Of a stretch of DNA of 46,244 nt, positions 1-11,451 are shown piece after piece. The DNA is from Staphylococcus edaphicus (GTDB lineage: Bacteria > Bacillota > Bacilli > Staphylococcales > Staphylococcaceae): the NCBI RefSeq assembly GCF_002614725.1, contig NZ_MRZN01000019.1, forward strand, positions 1 through 46,244, read 5' to 3'. Both the position numbers and the translations under genes were made by a program. A model generated the notes under the pieces. The model did not search any database, was not told the DNA's origin, and was given only the letters and a program-made list of their open reading frames with translations. Every line of letters starts with the position of its first letter. The first letter of the stretch is position 1.

Positions 1-60
1 AGAGACTACAGGCTCGAACCATACCCCAGGCAAGCATGCACGGTCAAAATCGTAAGATTT
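1..60. other. GC-rich edge segment, unassigned
   Basis: The first ~50 bases are clearly GC-richer than the AT-rich surroundings. On the plus strand one frame is open from the edge to TAA at 53-55 (ending ...HARSKS) and another to TAA at 61-63. The minus strand contains GGTTCGAGCC, reminiscent of a tRNA T-arm, but no matching acceptor or anticodon arms are visible. It could be the end of a structured RNA or the tail of a gene. I do not recognise it; the window cuts it off. Confidence 0.2.
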
Positions 61-106
61 TAAATATAAAGAGGACTAACCCATAAAGGATTAGCCCTCT
101 TTTTTT
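61..106 (-). terminator. Bidirectional terminator downstream of glpD
   Basis: A 10-bp stem (70-79 with 91-100, one mismatch) around an 11-base loop has a T-run on the plus side (100-106) and a T-rich tail TTTATATTT on the minus side. It sits about 70 bases past the glpD stop, so it probably ends the glpFKD transcript and may also stop plus-strand transcription entering from the left edge. Confidence 0.6.
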
Positions 107-133
107 GAGATTGGGTATTTATGTCCCAGCCTC
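107..133. repeat. Solo end-hairpin of dispersed STAR-like element
   Basis: An imperfect hairpin, GAGATTGGG then CCCAGCCTC (107-115 with 125-133), resembles the left-end hairpin (GAGGCTGGa...TCCCAACCTC) of the composite element at 11452-11792. It looks like a degenerate or solo copy of that family's terminal hairpin. Similar GAGGCTGGGACA-type hairpins are common between staphylococcal genes. Confidence 0.35.
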
Positions 134-171
134 TTCTATTTAAGTCATATCACTTAATGAAATATTTAAGT

Positions 172-1845
172 TTATTCTTTTACAGCTGGTTGATGATTAC
201 CTGTTTGTGCTTCATCAATCGCAATTTGTAGTTCTTTTGTATAAGCTTCTTTTTCAATATTTGTATATCCTAATAAACTAGCCATTACATCGACTACTTG
301 CGCTTTATAGTTTAATACATCATCAATTTTAAAGTAGAGTTTACCTGTACGACGGATAAAGAAATCTGTTGGGCGATATACCATTTCATTTTGAATTGAG
401 TAAACTAATTCAGTATAAATATCTAATGGTAAACCAGTTTCTTGATATTGTGCTGTTTGAGCAATTTTGAATAACTCTTCAGCATTTGAACCGTATTTTG
501 AAGCAAAGTGACGTGCTGTTGCCTCATCTATTTGATAAGATTTCGCTTCTTCAACTTTTTGTTCAATGAATTTAGCAAAGTTAGCACTACCGCCAACATC
601 ACCGCCAGAAATTGTTAAGTGTTTTGTAGCACACTTAGCAAATTTAAGACCATATTCTGTTTTTAAGCGTTTTGCTAATAAATCAACAATTTCAAGTGCC
701 ATATGACGATAGCCAGTTAGCTTACCACCTGCAATTGTTAATAAACCAGATTTACCTTCCCAAACTTCATCTTTACGAGAAATTTCAGAAGGATCTTTAC
801 CTTCTTCTAGGATTAGTGGTCTGATACCTGCCCAAGATGATTCGATGTCTTCATCAGCAACATTGACATCTGGGAACATATAGTTAATTGCATCAATGAG
901 ATAATCTCTATCTTCTTGGTTAGCTAAAGGTGCTGTCTTATTGTTGTCATAGAAAGTATCTGTTGTTCCAACATACGCTTTGCCTTCACGAGGAATAGCA
1001 AAAATCATACGACCATCTTTCTCTGTATCAAAGTATACAGCTTGACCTAATGGGAATTTAGATTGGTCAATGACGATATGAACACCTTTTGTTAATCTTA
1101 ATTGTTTATTATTGCGTGCATAGTCTCCACTACGAACTTCATCTACCCATGGACCACTTGCGTTGATCACTTTTTTAGCTTTTATTGGATAAGTTTCATT
1201 ATTAATTTGATCTTCTACCTGAATACCATTTACTTTCTCATTTGAATCATATGTGAAGTGAACAGATTTAGTGTGATTAATTATTGTTGCGCCTTTTTCT
1301 TCTGCACGTTTCATGACTTCAATAGTTAAACGCGCATCATCTGTACGATATTCAACGTAAGAGCCGCCACCTTTTAAGCCTGCTTTTTTAACTAATGGCT
1401 CTTTTTCTAATGTTTCTTTCGCATTTAACATAGTTTTACGTTCAGCTTTTTTAACACCTGCTAATCTATCATACATTGTTAAACCAATAGAAGTGGTGAA
1501 TTTACCCATTGAACCACCTTTATGCATTGGTAAAAGCATGCGTTCTGGTGTTGTAACATGTGGACCATTTTCATAAACGATAGCACGTTCGCGACCTGTT
1601 TCTGCCACAACGCCAACTTGTAATTGTTTTAAATAACGTAAGCCACCATGTACTAATTTAGTGGAACGTGAACTTGTACCTTGTGCAAAGTCTTGCATTT
1701 CAACAAGTGCAACTTTCATGCCTCTTTCACTAGCATCTAATGCAATACCAGCACCAGTAATACCGCCACCAATAATCACGACATCAAAATCATTATCTTT
1801 TAAATCTTTTTTAATTTGTTCTCTTTTCAATGTTGATAAACTCAT
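172..1845 (-). CDS. glpD: Aerobic glycerol-3-phosphate dehydrogenase GlpD
   Basis: Membrane-associated FAD enzyme that oxidises sn-glycerol-3-phosphate to dihydroxyacetone phosphate and passes electrons to menaquinone. It follows GlpK in glycerol catabolism. The FAD dinucleotide-binding motif GGGITGAG is at residues ~26-33, followed by the family signatures [17 protein letters not shown] and [10 protein letters not shown]. The frame is open further upstream to 1932, but the start is the ATG at 1843-1845: a strong AGGAGG lies at 1858-1863 and the resulting 557 residues equal the S. aureus length. The extra upstream codons fall inside a leader terminator hairpin. Third gene of glpF-glpK-glpD, separated from glpK by a ~145-base leader that probably makes glpD a separate GlpP-controlled step. 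Confidence 0.97.
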   Translation of the reverse strand: MSLSTLKREQIKKDLKDNDFDVVIIGGGITGAGIALDASERGMKVALVEMQDFAQGTSSRSTKLVHGGLRYLKQLQVGVVAETGRERAIVYENGPHVTTPERMLLPMHKGGSMGKFTTSIGLTMYDRLAGVKKAERKTMLNAKETLEKEPLVKKAGLKGGGSYVEYRTDDARLTIEVMKRAEEKGATIINHTKSVHFTYDSNEKVNGIQVEDQINNETYPIKAKKVINASGPWVDEVRSGDYARNNKQLRLTKGVHIVIDQSKFPLGQAVYFDTEKDGRMIFAIPREGKAYVGTTDTFYDNNKTAPLANQEDRDYLIDAINYMFPDVNVADEDIESSWAGIRPLILEEGKDPSEISRKDEVWEGKSGLLTIAGGKLTGYRHMALEIVDLLAKRLKTEYGLKFAKCATKHLTISGGDVGGSANFAKFIEQKVEEAKSYQIDEATARHFASKYGSNAEELFKIAQTAQYQETGLPLDIYTELVYSIQNEMVYRPTDFFIRRTGKLYFKIDDVLNYKAQVVDVMASLLGYTNIEKEAYTKELQIAIDEAQTGNHQPAVKE

Positions 1846-1869
1846 AATAAACAAGCGCCTCCTAAATAT

Positions 1870-1929
1870 TAAAAAACGAGAGACTCGTCCCATACATATA
1901 TTATTGTACGAACTGAATCTCTCGTTTCT
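1870..1929 (-). promoter_or_regulatory. glpD leader terminator, putative GlpP antitermination target
   Basis: Read on the minus strand, AACGAGAGA pairs with TCTCTCGTT, closing a ~30-base loop, and is followed at once by a T-run and then the glpD Shine-Dalgarno. A terminator between promoter and RBS is the arrangement by which B. subtilis GlpP controls glpD by antitermination. glpP is present 4 kb away. The hairpin is seen; the GlpP dependence is inferred. Confidence 0.65.
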
Positions 1930-1990
1930 CATCTCGATATTATTAACTTACCCGTATTGTAGCATATATAACAATATTAAGTCTAATTTT

Positions 1991-3547
<1,557 letters not shown>

Positions 3548-3669
3548 TCATACGTTTACGATACATATTGCCTGAAATGCATTTTTACAAACATGACTAT
3601 GTTACATAAATTTGTATAATATAAAGCCTGCTTATAGTTTAACTTATAAACAGGACTGTTGAAACTTAA

Positions 3670-4488
3670 TTAATACACCGATTCGATACCTTTTGCACTT
3701 TTAGCTTTATTTAACACTATACCAAGTACAATTGTGACAATAAGTAATACAATAGCCACTACAGACATTGTATCAAAAGCACCTTTATAAAATAATCTAT
3801 AAATTACGGCGCCAATCATACCACCAGTAATCGGTCCTAACACAGGAACAATTGCATAGCTCCAATTAGATTTTCCTTTACCAGCAATAGGTAAGATGGC
3901 ATGTGCAATACGAGGTCCTAAATCACGAGCAGGGTTAATGGCGTATCCTGTTGGACCACCTAAACTTAAACCAATTGCAACAATTAAACCACCAACGATT
4001 AATGGATTTAAACCATCAGCGATTTTATTAATGCCGATAAACAATAAACCTAATGTAAGTGTAGCAGTACCAATAATCTCACTTAAAAAGTTAGCAAAGT
4101 AATTTTTAATTGCAGGTGCAGTAGAGAAGACACCCAATTTTGCACCTTGATCTTCTGTTTGTTTCCAATGCGCTAGATACATTAACCAAACTAAGACGCC
4201 ACCCAAAATACCTCCAAGCATTTGACAAATAATATAACCAGGAACCATACCCCAGTCTAATGAACCATCCATTGCCATTGCTAACGAAACGGCAGGATTT
4301 AAATGCGCGCCAGAAATATTACCTACAGCATATACACCCATTGTAACTGCAAGGCCCCAACCTAACGCAATAACAATCCAATCCGCACCGTTTCCGGCGC
4401 TTTTTTTCAAATTAACATTGGCACAAACGCCACCCCCAAATAATACTAGTATTGCTGTTCCCAAAAATTCAGCAAAATACACATTCAT
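3670..4488 (-). CDS. glpF: Glycerol uptake facilitator GlpF (aquaglyceroporin)
   Basis: Membrane channel for glycerol diffusion, MIP family, 272 residues with six hydrophobic helices. Both pore half-helix motifs are present: NPA at residues 64-66 (GAHLNPAVS) and NPARD from residue 185. The aspartate after the second NPA is typical of glycerol facilitators rather than strict water channels. An extra C-terminal hydrophobic segment ends in ...KGIESVY. A strong AGGAGGAG precedes the ATG. First gene of glpFKD; its leader holds a consensus cre at the promoter and a long terminator hairpin, indicating catabolite repression plus GlpP antitermination. Confidence 0.96.
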   Translation of the reverse strand: MNVYFAEFLGTAILVLFGGGVCANVNLKKSAGNGADWIVIALGWGLAVTMGVYAVGNISGAHLNPAVSLAMAMDGSLDWGMVPGYIICQMLGGILGGVLVWLMYLAHWKQTEDQGAKLGVFSTAPAIKNYFANFLSEIIGTATLTLGLLFIGINKIADGLNPLIVGGLIVAIGLSLGGPTGYAINPARDLGPRIAHAILPIAGKGKSNWSYAIVPVLGPITGGMIGAVIYRLFYKGAFDTMSVVAIVLLIVTIVLGIVLNKAKSAKGIESVY

Positions 4489-4499
4489 AGAGACTCCTC

Positions 4500-4575
4500 C
4501 TAAAAAAGATAAAGAGATTCCTACAATTTTAGCCAGCTGCGAACCACCGGTTTAATTACTGTAGAAATCTCCCAT
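4500..4575 (-). promoter_or_regulatory. glpF leader terminator, putative GlpP antitermination target
   Basis: On the minus strand GAGATTTCTACA (plus 4560-4571) pairs with TGTAGGAATCTC (about 4513-4524), followed by TTTATCTTTTTT and then the glpF RBS. The ~35-base interior is GC-richer and could form an alternative hairpin (CCGGTGG, CAGCTGG). The terminator is directly visible. That it is overridden by GlpP with glycerol-3-phosphate follows the B. subtilis glpFK/glpD model. Confidence 0.7.
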
Positions 4576-4602
4576 CTCTGTTCTATTTATTAACTTGATT
4601 TC

Positions 4603-4632
4603 ATCTTACACCGCTTGTGTAAGCGTTGTCAA
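4603..4632 (-). promoter_or_regulatory. glpF promoter with overlapping cre (CcpA) site
   Basis: On the minus strand TTGACA (4627-4632) and TAAGAT (4603-4608) are 18 bases apart. TGTAAGCGTTGTCA (4618-4631) matches the cre consensus TGWAANCGNTNWCA at every defined position and overlaps the -35 box, so CcpA binding should block polymerase. Distance to the leader terminator is about 30 bases. Confidence 0.75.
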
Positions 4633-4659
4633 TCTTTTTTGTAAAAAACTTGTCACAAT

Positions 4660-5694
4660 TCAAGTGCATTGCACTGCACTTTCCTTGATTAAAAATTGCT
4701 TTGAATAACAATTAATTTCTGCCTGTAATCCGTATGGAACCGTGTGCTTTGGCTCATTATGACCAAAAGACATATTGTACAAAACTGGTATATCTATAAG
4801 TTTATATCGTTTCAATACATTTAAAATCCTTTCTTTATATGCTTCATAATAAATATTATTAAATGGTTTACCAATGACAAGCCCATTACATTGACTTAGT
4901 ATATCCTGTTGAATTAATGTAACTAACATGTCTTCAAATGCTGGAGGTGTCGGTGTATCTTCTGATGTCTCTAAAAATATAATTGCATCTTCAAAATCTT
5001 TTTTATTTGGAAATAATGATGTGTTTATTAAACTGACCAGCGTTTCTAAATTGCCACCAATTAATTGTCCCTGTTTTATACCCTGACCTTGTATCAATTC
5101 ATACCCATGTTGTTGAATAATTTGTCTAGCAGTCATTTTATTTTCAATATTCCAAGATAATCCATAAGGTCTTATATATTCTGCTGGAGCAATATTACCA
5201 ATCTTTTTGCAATTAAACCAAAATTTTTCGATATCTTTGACCGTATAATCATCCATTTCAATATTTTCTGCAAAATCAGTCAAAAGTGCCGGACCATAAA
5301 AACTAACAATTCCCATCTTATAGAACATCATGTGTATCGTTGTTGAATCGGAGTAACCAGAAAATATTTTAGGATGTTGTCTTATCGCTTCTAAATCGAC
5401 AAACGGGAGTATTTCAATACTATCTTCGCCCCCAATACAACTGATAATCGCTTTTATTTCAGGATCTTTTAATGCTGCATTGAGGTCCGCTGCACGCGCT
5501 TCCGGATGATTTTGAATATAGCCCTTTCCTTTTAAAGCATTGGGCATGACTTTTACATTCAAAGCAAATACGCGCTTTAGCCTTTCAATACCTTGGTAAG
5601 TACGCCATAATATTTCAGGTTCACCTGCGAGTCCTGATGACAAGGACACAATCGCTACCGTATCACCACGAAGTAACCGCTTTGGTTTAATCAT
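4660..5694 (-). CDS. S66-family serine peptidase, MccF/LD-carboxypeptidase-like
   Basis: Cytoplasmic S66-family hydrolase. Members either cleave the L,D bond of muropeptide tetrapeptides (LdcA) or inactivate peptide-nucleotide antibiotics such as microcin C (MccF). The predicted Ser-Glu-His triad is visible: Ser115 in GYSDST, Glu242 in FLETSED and His312 in FGHNEPKH. GQLIGGNLETL and the longer central region fit the MccF-type branch better than classical LdcA. The ATG at 5692-5694 has a strong AGGAGG, giving 345 residues; an ATG 13 codons upstream has none. It stands alone between glpP and the glpF promoter, with a terminator hairpin upstream, so it is probably a separate unit. No signal peptide. 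Substrate unknown. Confidence 0.85.
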   Translation of the reverse strand: MIKPKRLLRGDTVAIVSLSSGLAGEPEILWRTYQGIERLKRVFALNVKVMPNALKGKGYIQNHPEARAADLNAALKDPEIKAIISCIGGEDSIEILPFVDLEAIRQHPKIFSGYSDSTTIHMMFYKMGIVSFYGPALLTDFAENIEMDDYTVKDIEKFWFNCKKIGNIAPAEYIRPYGLSWNIENKMTARQIIQQHGYELIQGQGIKQGQLIGGNLETLVSLINTSLFPNKKDFEDAIIFLETSEDTPTPPAFEDMLVTLIQQDILSQCNGLVIGKPFNNIYYEAYKERILNVLKRYKLIDIPVLYNMSFGHNEPKHTVPYGLQAEINCYSKQFLIKESAVQCT

Positions 5695-5770
5695 AAATCC
5701 AACCTCCTTCAACACAATATAACTAAATCTCAATAACTATAGCACATAAATCGAATTATTTATGTACACT

Positions 5771-5860
5771 ATATAAAAAGGCTAGCTTTCACACAAAACC
5801 AATAATATCAATGCAAAATAGCCCATTTATTGATGTGCTTAACTAGCCTAGCTTTATTTG
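5771..5860 (-). terminator. Terminator downstream of mutS-mutL-glpP
   Basis: On the minus strand AGGCTAG (about 5843-5849) pairs with CTAGCCT (about 5780-5786), followed by TTTTTATAT. The closing stem spans ~75 bases, and TTGATG/CATCAA-type segments inside can extend the pairing. It probably terminates the glpP transcript. Because of its size and its place before the peptidase gene, an attenuator role is possible but not shown. Confidence 0.55.
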
Positions 5861-5897
5861 AATTTTGTATCTCACTTTCATACATGTATGATGAAAA

Positions 5898-6431
5898 TTA
5901 CCATAAATGGCGATCACTTGTAGTTATATATTTAGCGCCATTTTCTACAGCAGTATCAACTTCATCTATTGTATTAATTAAACCACCCGCAATGACAGAA
6001 GTATTCGTTTCTTCATTAATAATTTTTATCGCCTTCGAAGCAATGCCTGGTAACACTTCTACAAAGTCAGGTTCAACACGTTTAATTAATTCTATACTTC
6101 TCGATAAAGCATGACTATCTAAAATAAACACACGAAACACAGTCGTTGTATTTAATGACTTTGCTTTATTGATAACTTTTGTTTTTGTAGAAACAATGCC
6201 TTTAGGTTGATAGTTCTGTATAATATATTCACAAGCAAATTCGTCATGACTCATGCCTTTAATTAAATCAATGTGCATATATGTTTCAATTTTATGTTTC
6301 TTTAATAACTCCATAATGCTTTTAACATGACCAATATGTGTATCTAACAATACGCATTCTTTATAATCTGTTTGCGTCATTTTTTCTAAATCTTTCATAG
6401 AGCGAATTGCTGGTAAAATATAAGGTTTCAT
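5898..6431 (-). CDS. glpP: Glycerol uptake operon antiterminator GlpP
   Basis: RNA-binding regulator that, with glycerol-3-phosphate, prevents termination in glp leaders. 177 residues of TIM-barrel type with conserved family segments: ILPAIRSMKDLEK at the N-terminus, HIDLIKG, FRVFILDS, VEVLPGIASK and VIAGGLI near the phosphate-binding end. Start ATG follows AGGAGG by about eight bases. It is 11 bases downstream of mutL, so it is co-transcribed with mutS-mutL rather than with its targets. Its predicted targets, the glpF and glpD leader terminators, lie 1.4 and 4 kb further along. Confidence 0.93.
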   Translation of the reverse strand: MKPYILPAIRSMKDLEKMTQTDYKECVLLDTHIGHVKSIMELLKKHKIETYMHIDLIKGMSHDEFACEYIIQNYQPKGIVSTKTKVINKAKSLNTTTVFRVFILDSHALSRSIELIKRVEPDFVEVLPGIASKAIKIINEETNTSVIAGGLINTIDEVDTAVENGAKYITTSDRHLW

Positions 6432-6442
6432 CCACTTACCTC

Positions 6443-8401
6443 CTAGATAGTTCGTTTGAACAATCTTTCTAATTCATAGTTTGAGAAGTTGATAATAATC
6501 GGTCTGCCATGTGGACATGTAAATGGATCTTTTGTTTCTCTTAACTGGTTGACTAAGTCTGCCATTTCGTTATTTTTTAAGTAATGATTTGCTTTGATAG
6601 ACTTTTTGCAACTCATCATAATTGCAGCGTCTTCTCTTATCTTTTTAATATTTACTTTTTTATGTTCTAATACATACTCAATCATATCTTTAATAATTTC
6701 TTCCGCTTCAGAAGTTGGAAACCATACTGGATAGCTATCAACGATATAATCATTTCCACCAAACGGTTCGAGATGTACACCCACTTTGTCTAATTCTTCT
6801 TTATGTTGATTAATAATCATCAGTTCATCTGTTGAGAAATGGAATGTTAGTGGAATCAATAAATTTTGAGTATCATTGGAAACTTCTCCAATTTTCTCTC
6901 TATAATATTCATACTTGATGCGTTCTTGTGCTGCGTGCTGATCTATCATATACATACCATTTTCATTTTGAGCAATAATGTATGTCCCATGAACTTGCCC
7001 CACAACTTCCATATATGGTACGCGCCGCGAAGGATCTTTACTGACACTACCCTTGATATCATTATCGCTGTCTTTATCAGTTAGTTCAGATGTACCGCCT
7101 ACACTAAACGCCGCTTCATCGATTCCATCCATTTCATCAAGCATTGCTCTCTGTGATGCGACATACTCGTCATGATCGCTTGCTGCCTCTTGTACAAATA
7201 ACTGTTTGTCGTTATTCTCAGGATTTGTCATATCATGATTTAATTCTAGGTCACCTTGATCTTGAGGCGTGACATGATATCCTTCATCATACGAACGTTG
7301 GTGTTGGTTATTATTTTGTTGTTGCCGTTTTTCAAAATCAATTTTTTGTTGTTCAAATTGATCTAACACTTTATTTTTCTTAGTCAATTTATCCATATCA
7401 TTTTGTGGAATCAAAATACGATCTTGAAATGCCTCTCGTATCTTTTCAACAATTAAATCAAATAATTGGTCTTCTTTCGATAACCTAACCTCTAATTTAG
7501 TTGGGTGCACATTGACGTCTACTAATATTGGATCCATCTCTATATTAATATAGCAAATTGGAAAACGTCCTATCATTAATAATGTATGATAACCTTCTTG
7601 AATTGCTTTATTTAGTAAAAAATTCTTTATATACCTACCATTTATAAAAATGGAGATATAATGTTTATTGCTTCTTGAATGTTCAGGTTTTGCAACAAAG
7701 CCTTCTAAATGATAATCACTTGTATCACCAGTAATGTGTACTAGGTCTTTAGCAACTTTCATGCCATATATTTCAGCCATAACTTCATTTGTTCGTCCGG
7801 AACCATTCGTCTTGATAATCGTTCTACCATCGGAAATCAATGAAATACGTATATCCGGATGACTCATAGCCATTCGATTGACAATATCTGTTATTTTACC
7901 CAATTCAGTATATAAACTTTTAATATATTTAAGTCGTGCTGGTGTGTTATAAAAGAGAGATTCTACTAATATATCTGTGCCACGTTTTGCTTTAGCTGGT
8001 TTTTGGTTAAGTATTTCTCCATTTTCTACATATATTTCTTGACCTTCTTCATTATCGGTACAAGTTTTCAAGGTCACTTTAGACACAGAAGAAATACTTG
8101 CTAATGCTTCTCCACGGAAACCAAGTGTGCGAATGTGGAATAAATCATCATCAGCATCTAATTTACTTGTAGCATGGCGATGAAACACAAGTCCCAAATC
8201 ATCAATGCCTATACCTGTACCATTATCAACTACACGTATAGACGCTACGCCAGATTGTTCTACTTCAATGTTAATTTCGGTTGCTTGGGCATCAATGGCA
8301 TTTTCTAATAATTCTTTAACTACTGACCCTGGTCGTTCAACCACTTCGCCAGCAGCAATTTTGTTTGCTAATGATGTTTGTAATTCTTTTATTTTACCCA
8401 T
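6443..8401 (-). CDS. mutL: DNA mismatch repair protein MutL
   Basis: Couples MutS mismatch recognition to strand incision. N-terminal GHKL ATPase motifs: [16 protein letters not shown] and [11 protein letters not shown], within the first ~110 residues. A Gln/Asp/Glu-rich linker (about 335-450) connects to the C-terminal dimerisation and endonuclease domain. That domain holds the zinc-binding endonuclease motif [13 protein letters not shown], then SCKKSIKA and CPHGRP, so this is a nicking-type MutL as in bacteria without MutH. 652 residues, slightly shorter than S. aureus as I recall it, mainly in the linker. Twelve bases separate it from mutS. Confidence 0.97.
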   Translation of the reverse strand: MGKIKELQTSLANKIAAGEVVERPGSVVKELLENAIDAQATEINIEVEQSGVASIRVVDNGTGIGIDDLGLVFHRHATSKLDADDDLFHIRTLGFRGEALASISSVSKVTLKTCTDNEEGQEIYVENGEILNQKPAKAKRGTDILVESLFYNTPARLKYIKSLYTELGKITDIVNRMAMSHPDIRISLISDGRTIIKTNGSGRTNEVMAEIYGMKVAKDLVHITGDTSDYHLEGFVAKPEHSRSNKHYISIFINGRYIKNFLLNKAIQEGYHTLLMIGRFPICYINIEMDPILVDVNVHPTKLEVRLSKEDQLFDLIVEKIREAFQDRILIPQNDMDKLTKKNKVLDQFEQQKIDFEKRQQQNNNQHQRSYDEGYHVTPQDQGDLELNHDMTNPENNDKQLFVQEAASDHDEYVASQRAMLDEMDGIDEAAFSVGGTSELTDKDSDNDIKGSVSKDPSRRVPYMEVVGQVHGTYIIAQNENGMYMIDQHAAQERIKYEYYREKIGEVSNDTQNLLIPLTFHFSTDELMIINQHKEELDKVGVHLEPFGGNDYIVDSYPVWFPTSEAEEIIKDMIEYVLEHKKVNIKKIREDAAIMMSCKKSIKANHYLKNNEMADLVNQLRETKDPFTCPHGRPIIINFSNYELERLFKRTI

Positions 8402-8413
8402 TAGACTTCACCT

Positions 8414-11065
8414 CTATTTCAATTGTCGTTGTAATTCACTTAGTTTTACAAGTGCTTCTATTGGGGTCATATTAGATAGATTTAATGTCTTAATTTCATT
8501 TTCAATGTCACTATTATGCGCCGATGCATCGAATAAATCAAACGACGTTTGTTCGAACTGATTTTGTGCAACTTTATCTGTATCTTGATAAGGGGTTGAC
8601 TCTTTTCCGTAAAATGCTGTGGTTTCTACTACTGAATTGGTAGATGTATGTTCATTATGCTTTAACGCATCTTGATTTAAATCGGTTTCCTTGTCAGATT
8701 GATTTCCTTGCTCGAAAGCGTCTAAAATAACTTGCGCTCTATTAATAACCGCATTAGGTAAATTGGCTAATTTAGCAACCTGAATACCATAACTATCATC
8801 AACTGCACCATCTTTAACTTTGTGAAGAAAGATTAATTCACCTTTATATTCATTAGCAGCAACATGGACATTTTTCAGACAAGGTAAAGACTGGTCCAAT
8901 GTAGTTAATTCATGATAGTGCGTTGAAAATAACGTCTTAGCATTAGAAGTGTTGGCAACATATTCTATCATTGCTTGAGCTAATGCTAAACCATCATACG
9001 TTGACGTCCCTCTGCCAATTTCATCAAAAATGATTAAACTGTCTTCAGTGGCATGTGCAAGTGCTTTTTGCGCTTCAAGCATTTCAACCATGAACGTACT
9101 TTTACCCGAAACCAAATCATCAGCTGCACCTATTCTAGTGAAAATTTGATCGAAAACGGGTAAAGTAGCTGATTCACAAGGTACATAAGCACCCATTTGT
9201 GCCATGATACTAATAATTGCGACTTGTCTCATATACGTGGATTTACCAGACATATTTGGCCCCGTAATTAAATAAATAAATGTATCTTGATTTAGTGCAC
9301 AGTCATTAGGGACATAATCATTATGATCCATCACACGTTCTACCACTGGATGACGTGAATTAATGAGTTCTAATGTTTTATCCTCGCTAAACGTCGGTCG
9401 TGCATAATTATATTTTTGTGCTATTTCTGCAAAACTCTGTAAACAATCTAGTTCTGATATTACCTTAGCCTGTTTTTGGAGTCTTTCAGTATAAGCCTTA
9501 GTTTGTTCTCTCAATTGCACAAATAATTGATACTCTAGTTCGATTGCTTTATCTTCAGCACCAAGAATGACATCTTCTTTTTCCTTCAATTCATCTGTGA
9601 TAAAACGTTCTGCATTAGAAAGCGTTTGTTTTCTGTGATAACCATATTCAGTTGGATCAAATCCTTGTAAATTAGCTCTCGTAATTTCTATAAAATAACC
9701 AAATACTTTGTTGAAGCTAATTTTCAAAGATTTAATACCTGTTCTTTGACGTTCTTTAGCCTGTAATTCTGCTAACCATGATTTACCATTTTTCGAAGCT
9801 TCTAGGTAACCATCAAGCTCTTTATTAAAACCTGTTTTGAACAGTCCACCTTCTTTGACTGAAATTGGTGGTTCTTCTTTTAAACTATCCTCTAATAACA
9901 CAAGCAAATCATCTAATGGTTCTAATGCTTTGAACTGTGCAGTCATTTGTTCATCAAAACTTGCTAATAAATGTTTTATATTAGGAATTTCTGAAATGGA
10001 ATGTTTCAGTTGAATTAAATCGCGGGCATTCACATTTCCATAACTCACTCGACCAACGAGACGTTCAATATCATACACCTGATTTAAATGATTCCTTAAA
10101 GTATCTCGTTCAATAAAATGGTTAATAAATTGACTCACTGTGTCTAATCGTGATTCAATTTGCTGTTTCTGAATAAGTGGTCTATCTATCCATTGTTTTA
10201 GTCGTCTTGCACCCATAGGCGTTTTAGTCTCATCCATCAACCATAGAAGCGTACCTTTTTTGGTTTTTAAACGTATACTTTCAGTCAATTCCAAGTTACG
10301 TTTAGCATAGAAATCCATCTTCATAAAATCTATAGCTTCATATTTAATTACATTTTCAATATGTGATAGATCTCTTTTTTGGGTATGGTGAATATAATCC
10401 AATAATAATTGCGTCGCGTTGAACAGATTTGTTTCTGTCATATCGTTTACATCATAAGTGGCATTAGAAATGTCTGCTAACACTGTAATTGTTTCAGTAG
10501 TCAAACTGATTTGACGTTTTAATGATTCACCTATTTCTTCATTAACAACAATTTCATTTGGATTAATTGTTATAATTTCATTAATTAATGTTGCCTCATC
10601 TTCAAAGTGCGTTGCTTTTAACTCTCCTGTAGAAACATCACAATAACTTAATGCATAGGATGGAGTGCCTTGAATAAAGCTTAATATATAATTATTTTGT
10701 TTTTCATCCACACCACCTTGGTCCATAACTGTACCAGGTGTCACTATACGGACCACTTCACGTCGAACCATACCCTTTGTTTGTCTAGGATCTTCCATTT
10801 GTTCACAAATAGCTACTTTAAAACCATTACTGATTAAAGTCTCAATATAGCTATCAGCTGAATGATATGGTACACCACACATAGGAATAGGGTCTTCTTT
10901 TTTAGCATCACGTTTGGTTAATGTAATTTCTAAAACTCTAGATGCTACTTTTGCATCTTCAAAAAACATCTCATAGAAGTCACCCAATCTAAAAAATAAT
11001 AGGCAATCTTGATATTGTGATTTTATTTTTAAATATTGCTGCATCATCGGCGTTTGGTTTGTCAT
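8414..11065 (-). CDS. mutS: DNA mismatch repair protein MutS
   Basis: Mismatch-recognition ATPase. The N-terminal mismatch-binding loop GDFYEMF carries the Phe-x-Glu wedge. The ATPase domain has Walker [10 protein letters not shown] (about residues 600-610), Walker [14 protein letters not shown] and STHYHEL. Near the C-terminus QTSFDLF resembles a beta-clamp-binding motif, within a variable linker. 883 residues, a little longer than the S. aureus protein. The nearest AGGA lies ~15 bases before the chosen [18 protein letters not shown] matches the family start, so I keep it. First gene of mutS-mutL-glpP. Confidence 0.97.
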   Translation of the reverse strand: MTNQTPMMQQYLKIKSQYQDCLLFFRLGDFYEMFFEDAKVASRVLEITLTKRDAKKEDPIPMCGVPYHSADSYIETLISNGFKVAICEQMEDPRQTKGMVRREVVRIVTPGTVMDQGGVDEKQNNYILSFIQGTPSYALSYCDVSTGELKATHFEDEATLINEIITINPNEIVVNEEIGESLKRQISLTTETITVLADISNATYDVNDMTETNLFNATQLLLDYIHHTQKRDLSHIENVIKYEAIDFMKMDFYAKRNLELTESIRLKTKKGTLLWLMDETKTPMGARRLKQWIDRPLIQKQQIESRLDTVSQFINHFIERDTLRNHLNQVYDIERLVGRVSYGNVNARDLIQLKHSISEIPNIKHLLASFDEQMTAQFKALEPLDDLLVLLEDSLKEEPPISVKEGGLFKTGFNKELDGYLEASKNGKSWLAELQAKERQRTGIKSLKISFNKVFGYFIEITRANLQGFDPTEYGYHRKQTLSNAERFITDELKEKEDVILGAEDKAIELEYQLFVQLREQTKAYTERLQKQAKVISELDCLQSFAEIAQKYNYARPTFSEDKTLELINSRHPVVERVMDHNDYVPNDCALNQDTFIYLITGPNMSGKSTYMRQVAIISIMAQMGAYVPCESATLPVFDQIFTRIGAADDLVSGKSTFMVEMLEAQKALAHATEDSLIIFDEIGRGTSTYDGLALAQAMIEYVANTSNAKTLFSTHYHELTTLDQSLPCLKNVHVAANEYKGELIFLHKVKDGAVDDSYGIQVAKLANLPNAVINRAQVILDAFEQGNQSDKETDLNQDALKHNEHTSTNSVVETTAFYGKESTPYQDTDKVAQNQFEQTSFDLFDASAHNSDIENEIKTLNLSNMTPIEALVKLSELQRQLK

Positions 11066-11344
11066 ATTAATAAGTCACAGTCCTTTTTATGAATTCTTAT
11101 GTATTGATTGCGATATGTATAATTCCATAGGGAATCACCTAATTGTTTATATCAAATTCTAAAAACATATATAATCATGTTTTTTCATTTCAATATGGGT
11201 TGTTTCATTACCCCGCTCATTGTAACTAAATTTAGTTATTTAACTCTTAAATTTTAACATATGTTTTTAATTTTCGCTTAGTTATTCAATACAAGTGACA
11301 ATATAAATTCTACGTCAAACCTTACATTTCAGCATTTTTAATAG
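11066..11344. other. Intergenic stretch upstream of mutS
   Basis: AT-rich; no open frame with an RBS on either strand. It must contain the mutS promoter. A TG-TTAAAAT element on the minus strand near 11260 could be an extended -10, but I see no convincing -35. Nothing else recognised. Confidence 0.4.
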
Positions 11345-11390
11345 AAAATAAATGACATAAAATAACAATGATTTGTTATTTTATGTCATA
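11345..11390 (-). terminator. Perfect 16-bp hairpin, likely terminator of the miaB-ymcA-thiW unit
   Basis: ATGACATAAAATAACA (11352-11367) and its exact complement (11374-11389) are separated by six bases. On the minus strand the stem is followed by TTATTTTCTATT, a T-rich tail, so it probably ends transcripts that pass through the hairpin array downstream of thiW. The perfect stem could also be an operator for mutS. Confidence 0.5.
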
Positions 11391-11451
11391 AGAGGTAGAT
11401 TCATTGTGGAAAAGACTCAATATAAAATAATTATTCACTCTAATCAAAAAT

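Noticed and set aside
1..60. tRNA on the minus strand suggested by GGTTCGAGCC
   Set aside because: The T-arm would need two wobble pairs, and no matching anticodon arm, D arm or acceptor stem is found.
107..119. SigB-type promoter suggested by GGGTAT near 113
   Set aside because: No GTTT-type -35 at 12-15 bases, and the bases belong to a dispersed hairpin.
1846..1932. Upstream extension of the glpD frame by 29 codons
   Set aside because: No RBS at the upstream ATG, and the codons coincide with the leader terminator hairpin. The ATG at 1845 has AGGAGG and gives the family length.
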